A program made the position numbers and the translations under genes. DNA of 37,596 bases from JAHEJX01 sp041605955 (GTDB taxonomy: Bacteria; Actinomycetota; Acidimicrobiia; Spongiisociales; UBA5794). Below, piece by piece: positions 25,659-32,836 of this stretch (the first letter of the stretch is position 1; every line of letters starts with the position of its first letter). The stretch spans positions 1 through 37,596 of the forward strand of contig JBFIXI010000040.1 of NCBI GenBank assembly GCA_041605955.1, given 5' to 3'. The notes below the pieces were generated by a model that saw nothing but the letters and a program-made list of their open reading frames with translations, searched no databases and had not been told where the DNA came from.

Positions 25659-26978
25659 TCATCGATCCGTGGTTCCGAACACCACTTCGACGCGGCCGCC
25701 GCCCTGCGAGCCGTTGGAGATGGCAATCGTGCCGCCCGTCTTCTCGGCCGCCTTGCGCACGATGTCGAGACCCAGACCGGTGGAGCCCACCCCGCTGCGC
25801 CCCCGCTCTAACAGCGACGTCTCGTCGAAACCGGAGCCGGCATCCTCGATTGTGAGCACGGCAGTCTGGTCGGCGCCGGGGCGGGTCCCAATTCGGTAAC
25901 CGATTCCCGGCTCAGTGTGAGCGAACACGTTCTCCATGAGGGTGTCGACGACCGCGCCGAGCTCATCGGGAGTCAGAGGAACGGGTAGGCGCCCGCCGCG
26001 GGTGATCACCTCGACCGGCCGGCCCTGCTCGTCGGCGAGGATCTTCCAGAAGGTGGCGCGATGGCGAACGACCGCGCCGAGGTCGGCCACCGGCGGCTCC
26101 AGATCACCATCCGACGTGGGCCTTCGGGCTTCTTGGATCATCCGATCCACCGCCCGCTCCAACTGGCCGATATCGGCCAGCAGGGCGTCTCCGGCCTCAC
26201 TGTCGCGCAGCGTCTCTGCCTGCAGCCGCAGCGCGGTCAACGGGGTCCGCATGCGGTGTGACAGGTCGGCTACGGTCTCACGCTCCTCACGCAGCAAGGT
26301 CTCGAGTCGGGAGGCCAAGAAGTTGAACGCTTCACCTACTTCCGCCAGCTCGTCGATTGCGGAGGGAACAACCCGCGTGTCGAGATCACCGTGGGCCAGC
26401 GCCCGAGCGGCCTCGGACAATGCCGTGACCGGCGATACCAGCCGACGGCCCATGCGGTCGGTGGCCACTCCAGCCACGACGACGAGAAAGATCCCAAGCA
26501 GCGTCAGCAGGAGCCATGCCCCTAGGACCCCTTCCCGCAGCTCGCTGTTGGGTACGAACGTCCGCACGACTACCGCCGCTCCCTCTGTCGGGGCGTCGGC
26601 CACCAGCACCGGCACCAACACCTCGGCGCCGTCGGGGGTGGTCGCCGTGAATCGATCCCCACCACGCGCCCGGTCGATGTCGGGGCTCTCGGCAAATGGG
26701 GCACCCCGAGCGGTGCCGTCGGGAAAGATGATCGACAGGCCGGGCCGATTACGAAACGCGTCGAGCACCGCTTCGGCCAGCTCCACGGTCACGCCTACTT
26801 CCGGCTCGATCGAGGCGGCCACTGCCAGGGCTGCGGCCACTGACTGGGCATCGGTCTCCGCCGACGACAGGGCTCGAGTGCGGGCCTGATTGCGCACCAG
26901 GGTGGCCAGCGGCAACAGTGCCGCCAACACGATCAGAGTCGCCACTACCACCGAGAGAAAGGCCAGCTGCCGTCTCAA
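25659..26978 (-). CDS. Two-component sensor histidine kinase
   Basis: 439 residues. Membrane helices at about 5-28 and 152-173 enclose an extracytoplasmic sensor. Then comes a HAMP linker (about 174-228) and the dimerisation helix with His241 in DLSHRMRTPLTALRLQAE. The ATPase domain has N-box ENVFAHTEPG, G1 DAGSGFDE and G2 GSTGLGLDIVRKAAEKTGG. The start is TTG 26978, 19 bases after the response regulator stop, with GGAGG upstream. It is co-transcribed with the regulator. The signal is unknown; the pair looks like a typical actinobacterial OmpR-type system. Confidence 0.92.
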   Translation of the reverse strand: MRRQLAFLSVVVATLIVLAALLPLATLVRNQARTRALSSAETDAQSVAAALAVAASIEPEVGVTVELAEAVLDAFRNRPGLSIIFPDGTARGAPFAESPDIDRARGGDRFTATTPDGAEVLVPVLVADAPTEGAAVVVRTFVPNSELREGVLGAWLLLTLLGIFLVVVAGVATDRMGRRLVSPVTALSEAARALAHGDLDTRVVPSAIDELAEVGEAFNFLASRLETLLREERETVADLSHRMRTPLTALRLQAETLRDSEAGDALLADIGQLERAVDRMIQEARRPTSDGDLEPPVADLGAVVRHRATFWKILADEQGRPVEVITRGGRLPVPLTPDELGAVVDTLMENVFAHTEPGIGYRIGTRPGADQTAVLTIEDAGSGFDETSLLERGRSGVGSTGLGLDIVRKAAEKTGGTIAISNGSQGGGRVEVVFGTTDR

Positions 26979-26997
26979 GCCAGGATCCCTCCGGAGA

Positions 26998-27684
26998 TCA
27001 AATGCTGTCGGGATCCACCAGCTTGACCCCCACCCCGAACACCGTATGCAGGTAGCGGCTCTCGGCCGCCGACTCGCCTAACTTCTTGCGGAGCCATGAG
27101 ATGTGCACATCGACCGTCTTCTCGCTTCCCCCGTACGGCTGACGCCACACCTCGGCAAGGAGCTCACGTTTGGAGACGACCTCACCGGCCCGCTCTGCGA
27201 GAAACCGAAGCAGATCGAACTCTTTGGGGGACAGATCGAGCCGCTCACCCTCCAGACGAGCCTCTCGAGCCGCCGCGTCCACCGCGAGGTTGCCGACGAC
27301 GATCGGCCCTGGTCGACCATCGGCACCGACCCGGCGTAGGACAGCTCGCACTCGCGCTTCGAGCTGCTCGACGGAGAACGGCTTCACCAGGTAGTCGTCG
27401 GCGCCGGCATCGAGCGTCCGCACTACGTCGCGATCCTCGCTGCGAGCCGTTGCCACGATTATCGGAACTTCGCTGACAGCGCGAATCATCTTCAGCAGCT
27501 CGCTGCCGTCCAGGTCTGGCAGGCCCATGTCGAGGATCACCAGGTCGGGTGCGGTCCTGACAACCGTTTGCAGGCCGTCCATCGCCGTTGAGGTTGCCTC
27601 CACATCGTGGCCACGATCAGCCAGGACCCGGGCCACCAGCTCGCGAATCCGCAGCTCGTCTTCGATTATCACTACAGAAGCCAT
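26998..27684 (-). CDS. OmpR/PhoB-family response regulator
   Basis: 228 residues. Receiver domain with acidic pocket EDE at 8-10, phosphorylated Asp52 in LVILDMGLP, and the KPF lysine in DDYLVKPF. The C-terminal winged helix contains LDLSPKEFDLLRFLAE, VVSKRELLAEVW and VDVHISWLRKKLGE. It is the first gene of the operon with the kinase. ATG 27684 is chosen over in-frame ATG 27693 and upstream starts because TACTCT abuts 27693, leaving 27684 nine bases past the -10, with GGGA before it. Confidence 0.94.
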   Translation of the reverse strand: MASVVIIEDELRIRELVARVLADRGHDVEATSTAMDGLQTVVRTAPDLVILDMGLPDLDGSELLKMIRAVSEVPIIVATARSEDRDVVRTLDAGADDYLVKPFSVEQLEARVRAVLRRVGADGRPGPIVVGNLAVDAAAREARLEGERLDLSPKEFDLLRFLAERAGEVVSKRELLAEVWRQPYGGSEKTVDVHISWLRKKLGESAAESRYLHTVFGVGVKLVDPDSI

Positions 27685-27693
27685 CGTTCCCAT

Positions 27694-27721
27694 AGAGTAG
27701 GCCAACTCGCACAATTCTCAA
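27694..27721 (-). promoter_or_regulatory. Promoter of the two-component operon
   Basis: Minus-strand TTGAGA (27721-27716) is separated by 16 bases from TACTCT (27699-27694). The transcript would begin at or just before ATG 27684. This is the best -35/-10 pair in the window. Confidence 0.5.
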
Positions 27722-27744
27722 CAATGCTTTATCAACTCCTTAAC

Positions 27745-27770
27745 CTGGCTTTCACAGCTCCGAAAGCCAG
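27745..27770. promoter_or_regulatory. 9-bp inverted repeat upstream of the response regulator
   Basis: CTGGCTTTC (27745-27753) and GAAAGCCAG (27762-27770) form a perfect inverted repeat with an 8-base gap, about 25 bases upstream of the -35. It could be an operator, perhaps for autoregulation. There is no T-run on either side to favour a terminator. Confidence 0.4.
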
Positions 27771-27792
27771 CTACGGGCACAATCGCAGGTGA

Positions 27793-28128
27793 TGGGGCAG
27801 AGACTCCTGCTCGTCGCTGACAGGTCGCTGCAGTTGCCTAGCGGTCACCGCCTCCGAACGGGCCGCCTCTGGACAGGCTCCGTGGCAGGAGGCACATAGC
27901 CGTAGCGCCTGCGCGATCGCTCGGGGACGAGATGGCGTACTGCTCGTAGGGGCGGGCGCGCTGGGCCTAAGTGGGCCCCTTGCCTCCGGCGGCCTCGGTT
28001 CTGAGGCCCAGGCGCCCGACCTCGCTCGACCTCTCGTTCGCCCTTCTCGCTTGCCCCTCTAGGCTTGCATGGCAAGCACCCGCCTCTCAAGCATCAGGTA
28101 GCGGGCCTGCGTCATCGGGCCTGCGGGA
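27793..28128. other. Intergenic region with alternative RNA structures; no gene seen
   Basis: No credible coding frame. A long imperfect stem pairs GGGCGC+TGGGCCT (27954-27968) with AGGCCCA+GCGCCC (28004-28017). Two local hairpins inside compete with it: GGGCC/GGCCC (27963-27978) and GGCCTC/GAGGCC (27991-28008). A 14-base near-repeat starting CGGGCCTGCG occurs at 28102 and 28116. A GGCCTG/CAGGCC hairpin (28118-28135) overlaps the ABC-F stop codon. Together these probably form the 3' untranslated end of the minus-strand ABC-F transcript. Confidence 0.4.
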
Positions 28129-29727
28129 TCAGGCCAGGGCCACCAACTCCAGCATGCTGTCGTCGAAGTATGCCGCGTCGCCTTCCGGCATGAGGATGAC
28201 TCGATCGGGCGCCAGTTGCTCAACGAACTCGGAGTCGTGACTCACCAGGACCAGCGTGCCGGCGAATTGATCCAGCGCCGCCAGCAGCGCCCCCTTGGCC
28301 TGCGGATCGAGGTTGTTGGTCGGTTCGTCCAGGAGCAGCACGTTGTGTTCTCCTACGACGAGGCGGGCCAGCGCCAGCTTGGTCTTCTCTCCACCGGAGA
28401 GGGTGCCGGCGTCTTGGTCGATCTTGTCGGCGAGGAGGAAGTGGCCCAGGATGTTGCGCAGCGTCAGGTCCGGCGCCCCCGACACATCTCTCATGTGCTC
28501 CAACACGGTCCTGCCGCGCACGATATCCTCGTGTTCCTGCGCGTAATAGCCGAGGGATGTCCGGAAGTCGACGTCGACCTCTCCGATATCGGCCGATTCG
28601 ACCCCGGCCAGGATTCGCAACAACGTCGTCTTACCGGCACCGTTCAGCCCCATGATCAGCAGCCGCTCGCCGCGATCTAGATCCACGTCTATGTCTACGA
28701 AGACGACGTTGTGGCCATAAGCCTTGGCCAGGCCGTTGCCCTTGATAGGCGTCGCTCCCAGTTTGGGACCTGCGGGAAAGCGCAGTGTGACCGCCTTGCC
28801 CTTCTTGGCAATCTGAACGCGCTGTTCCTTGAGGCGGGCGACGCGCGTCTCCCACGAGCGAGCCCGCTTCGCCATCTTCTCGGTGCTCCCCTTGAAGCGG
28901 CGTATCCCCTCCTCGAGTCGGGCGATCTTCTCATCCTGGTGGCGTCGTTCTCGCAACCGCTGTTCGCGGCGGCGTTCCCGCTCCTCGAGGTAGTGGGAGT
29001 AAGTGCCGCGAAAGGGCTCCAGCTCGCCGTTCTCGACAGCAAGCACGGAGGTGATCGACTTGTCGAGCAGCGGCAGATCGTGCGAGATCACGAGCAGACC
29101 TCCGCGATAGTCGCCCAAGAACTCCATCAGCCAAGCCTTGGCGTCGAGATCTAGATGGTTGGTGGGCTCGTCGAGTAGCAAGATGTCGGTCTCGGCAAAG
29201 AGGATGCGCGCCAGCTCGACGCGTCGCCGTTGCCCTCCGGACATGGTGGCCACTGGTTGCTCCAACTCGTCGGTAGTGATCCCGAGCGCAGCCGCGAAGC
29301 GCTTCGCCTCCGCCTTGGCGACGTAACCGCCGCGCGCCGTGAACTCGTCTTCCAGGCGGGAGAAGCGTTTGATGAGCCGATCGCGTTCCGCACCGCCCGC
29401 GGACTCCATCGCCTGCCGAGTCTCTTCCATGCGTCGCTCCACATCACCGATCGCTCGCGCCGTGAGGACGCGGTCCAACGCGGTGATGGCGCCGTCGGCC
29501 AGCTCGACGAGGGCGGCTTCCTGAGACAGGTAGCCGATGACGTTGGCGCGCACGATCGTGCCCTCACGAGGCTCCAGCTCCCCTGCCAGAGCGCGCAACA
29601 GGGTGGTCTTGCCGGCGCCATTGCGACCCACCAGCCCGATCTTGTCGCCGGCATTGACGGTGAACGAGGCATTCGAGATCAACCGGCGCACGCCGGCCTC
29701 GATTGCGACATCGCGGGCAATGATCAT
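28129..29727 (-). CDS. ABC-F family ATPase
   Basis: 532 residues, two ABC domains and no membrane segment, as in ribosome-associated ABC-F proteins. First domain: Walker A GRNGAGKTT (about 35-43), signature SGGQRRRVELAR, Walker B LLLDEPTNHLD. Second domain: GLNGAGKTT, SGGEKTKLALAR, LLLDEPTNNLD. A charged linker rich in Arg/Glu (about 250-300) is the P-site tRNA-interaction motif region. Family members act as translation factors or as target-protection antibiotic-resistance proteins; which applies here is open. ATG 29727 begins MIIARDVAIEAG, the normal N-terminus. The longer open frame to 30099 is noise over the upstream gene. It follows the LLM stop by 50 bases. Confidence 0.93.
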   Translation of the reverse strand: MIIARDVAIEAGVRRLISNASFTVNAGDKIGLVGRNGAGKTTLLRALAGELEPREGTIVRANVIGYLSQEAALVELADGAITALDRVLTARAIGDVERRMEETRQAMESAGGAERDRLIKRFSRLEDEFTARGGYVAKAEAKRFAAALGITTDELEQPVATMSGGQRRRVELARILFAETDILLLDEPTNHLDLDAKAWLMEFLGDYRGGLLVISHDLPLLDKSITSVLAVENGELEPFRGTYSHYLEERERRREQRLRERRHQDEKIARLEEGIRRFKGSTEKMAKRARSWETRVARLKEQRVQIAKKGKAVTLRFPAGPKLGATPIKGNGLAKAYGHNVVFVDIDVDLDRGERLLIMGLNGAGKTTLLRILAGVESADIGEVDVDFRTSLGYYAQEHEDIVRGRTVLEHMRDVSGAPDLTLRNILGHFLLADKIDQDAGTLSGGEKTKLALARLVVGEHNVLLLDEPTNNLDPQAKGALLAALDQFAGTLVLVSHDSEFVEQLAPDRVILMPEGDAAYFDDSMLELVALA

Positions 29728-29777
29728 CGACAGTCTCGCGCGTAGGGAACGACAAAACGGTACCCGACCGGGTGCGC

Positions 29778-30923
29778 CTAGTTGCCGTTCTCTTTGAAAG
29801 CCTTCCGCAATTGGCGCTGGATGGCGACCACGGCGCGCAACGAGAACACCGCGTCGCGCCGCGACACCAGCGCGGCCACTGGCTGTAGCACGAGGTGGCG
29901 CAGCCCCAGGTCCACATATGTCTGCAACTTGGCGGCGACGGTATCCGGCGTTCCCCAGATGATCGACTCGCTGAGCAGGTCGGGGTTGACCCGTTTCATT
30001 GCGTCGTGCATCTGGGCTCTGGAGTAGTCCTGGGGGACGAAGTCCACCATGCCCCGGTGGTTGGGACCGAACGGATGCTCCAGTCCCGCCCGTTGCCATA
30101 TCCGAGCCGGAGCCAGCAAGCTCGTGAAGCGCACCGGTGCCGAGTCGAGCAGAGCGCGGGCCCCCTTCTCGGTCTTGCCGATCACGACGAACAGCTGCCA
30201 GCCGGGGGTGATGGCCTCGGGATCCCGACCCGCCGCCAAGGCATGGCGGCGGATAGTCCGCAGCGCATCTTCGAATTCAGCAGGTGGCATCGGAAACGTC
30301 GGATACCAGCCATCCCCGTACTGGCCGGTCAACCGCAACGTTCGCGGACCGTGAGCTGCAATCCAGATCTGGGGCTTCTTGTCGGCTACCGGCCGCAGAT
30401 CCATGACTGCCCGGTTGAGATTGAAGAACTCCCCTGTGAAGTCGATTGGCCCGTCCGAGTCGAGACACAGCCGTATCACCTGCAGGGCCTCCTCGAGCCG
30501 ACTGACCGGGCGCTCGAAGGAGAGACCGTATGGCTCGACGTTCTCCCGTTCTCCGGCGCCGATGCCCAGAATCGGTGATCTCTTGGCGAGGTGCGACATG
30601 GTCAGGGCGAATTGGGCGAGCAGCACGGGATGGCGGCGGATCGGCTCCGTCACCCCGACGGCGACATGCAGATCGTGCCGGGCGAGGAATCCCATGAGGG
30701 CTTGGTAGTCGTAATACGGGTGCGGGCTCGAGTCGGGGGAGGCCAGCCAGCTGAATTCCTTGTCCCAGATCGAGCGAGGAAAGAAGCCGATGAAGTGATC
30801 GACCACCCAGGCCACGTCGAATCCGGTCACCGCGGCCGCCCTGGCGAGCAGTTTGATACGGCGGACGGGCGGCTGCGTGCCGACGCTCATGCCGCTGGTG
30901 AATCGGGTCGCGGAGAGGGTCAT
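29778..30923 (-). CDS. LLM-class F420-type oxidoreductase, phthiodiolone-ketoreductase-like
   Basis: 381-residue luciferase-like TIM barrel. DHFIGFFPRSIWD, HVAVGVTEPIRRHP, ILGIGAGERENVEPYG, PQIWIAAHGPRTLRLTGQYGDGW and SIIWGTPDTVAAKL follow the pattern of mycobacterial Rv2951c, an F420-dependent phthiodiolone ketoreductase. The substrate here need not be the same. ATG 30923 overlaps the TGA of the metallo-beta-lactamase-fold gene (ATGA), so translation is coupled. The frame upstream to 31136 is antisense-like noise. Confidence 0.9.
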   Translation of the reverse strand: MTLSATRFTSGMSVGTQPPVRRIKLLARAAAVTGFDVAWVVDHFIGFFPRSIWDKEFSWLASPDSSPHPYYDYQALMGFLARHDLHVAVGVTEPIRRHPVLLAQFALTMSHLAKRSPILGIGAGERENVEPYGLSFERPVSRLEEALQVIRLCLDSDGPIDFTGEFFNLNRAVMDLRPVADKKPQIWIAAHGPRTLRLTGQYGDGWYPTFPMPPAEFEDALRTIRRHALAAGRDPEAITPGWQLFVVIGKTEKGARALLDSAPVRFTSLLAPARIWQRAGLEHPFGPNHRGMVDFVPQDYSRAQMHDAMKRVNPDLLSESIIWGTPDTVAAKLQTYVDLGLRHLVLQPVAALVSRRDAVFSLRAVVAIQRQLRKAFKENGN

Positions 30924-31687
30924 GACTCGATTCTGGCGCGGGAATACGCCACCTGCATGACCGCCGGCGGGTAGGGGGCGCCCACTGAGTCGAGCTCGGC
31001 GGCGGCGCATCGCCGAGCCACCTCGCGCAGCTCCTCGACTTGGCCGACGGCGGCGGTAGGCGACATGGTGTCGCCATGACCCGGGACCACGAGTTGGGGA
31101 GCCGGCTCGAGGTGACGCTCGACCGTGGCCGGCCACTCCAGCGGATAGCTGTCACCGAACGACGGCGGAGCCCCCTCTTCGAGCAGGTCGCCGGCGAACA
31201 GGACTCCGTCGATGAGCACGGAGATGTCGGCGTCGGTGTGGCCCCGGCCACAGAATGCGAGGCGCACGCTCCGACCGCCGACGTCGATCGAGGCCGAGTC
31301 CGCGAAGACCTGGTCCGGCGGCACTACCTGGCTCGGCTCGAGATCGGCGGCGAGATCGCCGAAGTTCTGCTGCGAGGCGGCGACCAACTGGTCGGGGGCA
31401 TCGAGCATCACCTGCCGGCAACGCTCGTGCCCCCAGATCTCGGCCGACGAGAAGACGGCGTTGCCGAGAACGTGGTCCCAGTGCCAATGGGTGTTGACGA
31501 CCCACCGCACCGGCTGCGCGGTGACCTTGGCGACCGCGGCCCGCACCACGGCGGCGTGCATCGGTAATGAGCGGGTGTCGATCACCAGGGAGCCGGATTC
31601 TCCAACCACCAGCCCAATGTTCTGGTCGAGCTCGCGAAACCGGCACCGGTAAATGCCGTCACCCAGCTCTTCGAAGATCTCGCTCAT
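30920..31687 (-). CDS. Metallo-beta-lactamase-fold hydrolase
   Basis: 255 residues. Zinc ligands: THWHWDH (His67, His69, Asp71, His72), GRGHTDAD, AGDLLEEG and VPGHGD. This is the glyoxalase II/MBL-fold pattern; the substrate is not evident, and true beta-lactamase activity is not implied. No signal peptide. ATG 31687 has GGAGAAGGA just upstream and is preferred over the in-frame start at 31717. It overlaps the LLM gene by four bases and is divergent from the KAS III-like gene with 82 bases between starts. Confidence 0.9.
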   Translation of the reverse strand: MSEIFEELGDGIYRCRFRELDQNIGLVVGESGSLVIDTRSLPMHAAVVRAAVAKVTAQPVRWVVNTHWHWDHVLGNAVFSSAEIWGHERCRQVMLDAPDQLVAASQQNFGDLAADLEPSQVVPPDQVFADSASIDVGGRSVRLAFCGRGHTDADISVLIDGVLFAGDLLEEGAPPSFGDSYPLEWPATVERHLEPAPQLVVPGHGDTMSPTAAVGQVEELREVARRCAAAELDSVGAPYPPAVMQVAYSRARIES

Positions 31688-31757
31688 GTCCTTCTCCGTC
31701 CTCGCCGCGGCGCCCATGTTGCGACCGACAGGCCCGGTGGCCGGGGCTTCGAGACCC

Positions 31758-31763
31758 TAACCT
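31758..31763 (+). promoter_or_regulatory. Candidate -10 box TAACCT, leaderless start of the KAS III-like gene
   Basis: TAACCT is followed by six bases and GTG 31770 with no Shine-Dalgarno. On the other strand TAGGGT (31759-31754) overlaps it and could serve the divergent operon. Confidence 0.5.
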
Positions 31764-31769
31764 GGCGCC

Positions 31770-32834
31770 GTGGGCAGCACGATCACCGGCACAGGTGTAG
31801 CGATCCCCGACCAGGTTGTCACCAACGATGACCTGGCGCGCATCATGGACACTTCGGACGAGTGGATCGCCACTCGCAGCGGAGTTCGCCAACGCCACTA
31901 TGCGCCGCCCGGGACTGGTGCGTCCGACCTGGCTGCCGCCGCCGGTATGGCAGCTCTAGCCGACGCCGGCCGCCACGTGACGGACATCGATCTCCTAGTC
32001 ACCGCCACCATGACCCCGGACTCGCTGGCACCCGGCATCGCGGCACTCACCCAGCACAAGATGGGCTTGGGGCCGATTGCGGCGTTCGATCTACGGCAGC
32101 AGTGCAGTGGATTCCTGTACGGCATGGATCTGGCCGATGCCATGCTGCGCGCGGGACGTGCTAGGACTGCCCTGGTGGTCGGGGCCGACACCCACGCCGG
32201 ATTCCTACCCTTCGGCGCCAGCTGGGTTACGTTGTTCGATCCCAAGCGGCCAATAGCGCCGCGCCAGGAGCGGGCCCGGATCTCGGCATATCGGGGCTGG
32301 GCCGTCTTGTTCGGCGACGGGGCCGGCGCCATGGTGCTCGAGGCCGACGACGATCCCGAACATGGCTTATTGGCGAGCCGACTGTGCTCCGATGGCAGTC
32401 TGTTCGACCTGATCCACGTAGCCGGTGTCGGCTTCAAGAGCCAGCCATACGTCGACACCGCCCAGTTGGAAGCGGAGAGCCACCTGCCCACTATGCGAGG
32501 CCGCGAGCTCTTCAAGCAAGCCGTATTGCGCATGCCGGAGGCGGTGATGGACGCCGCCGCGGATGCCAAGGTCGAGCTCGACGATGTCGCGCTCGTGATC
32601 ACCCATCAAGCCAACTCTCGCATAGTCGACGGCGTGCGACGCGGTCTCAAGATGGACCAGAAGACTGTCCCGGTGAACATCGATCGATTCGGCAACACGA
32701 CCTCTGCCACTCTGCCGATCCTCTATCACGAGCAGCGCGTCGCCGGTCGAGTCACGCCGGGCGCCGCCGTTGCCTTCACCACGTACGGCGCCGGCGCCCA
32801 TTGGGGAGCAATGATCTACCGCGAGCCCGCCTAG
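31770..32834 (+). CDS. Beta-ketoacyl-ACP synthase III-like protein
   Basis: 354 residues with a complete KAS III triad: Cys112 in RQQCSGFLYG, His279 in ITHQANSRI and Asn309 in FGNTTSATLP. It would condense an acyl-CoA or acyl thioester with a malonyl or acyl acceptor. Compared with E. coli FabH, the stretch between VVGAD (136-140) and FGDGAGA (181-187) is about 24 residues longer (FLPFGASW... ISAYRGW), at the edge of the active-site tunnel. No other fatty-acid gene is nearby, so it is probably not the housekeeping FabH but a specialised starter or ketone-forming enzyme (inference). Confidence 0.88.
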   Translation: MGSTITGTGVAIPDQVVTNDDLARIMDTSDEWIATRSGVRQRHYAPPGTGASDLAAAAGMAALADAGRHVTDIDLLVTATMTPDSLAPGIAALTQHKMGLGPIAAFDLRQQCSGFLYGMDLADAMLRAGRARTALVVGADTHAGFLPFGASWVTLFDPKRPIAPRQERARISAYRGWAVLFGDGAGAMVLEADDDPEHGLLASRLCSDGSLFDLIHVAGVGFKSQPYVDTAQLEAESHLPTMRGRELFKQAVLRMPEAVMDAAADAKVELDDVALVITHQANSRIVDGVRRGLKMDQKTVPVNIDRFGNTTSATLPILYHEQRVAGRVTPGAAVAFTTYGAGAHWGAMIYREPA

Positions 32835-32836
32835 GG

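Noticed and set aside
29728..30099. N-terminal extension of the ABC-F frame
   Set aside because: It runs over the 3' end of the LLM gene and lacks family similarity; homologues begin at the MIIARD-type start.
30920..31687. True beta-lactamase
   Set aside because: Only the general MBL zinc motifs are present, there is no signal peptide, and the partner is a reductase; a cytosolic hydrolase is more likely.
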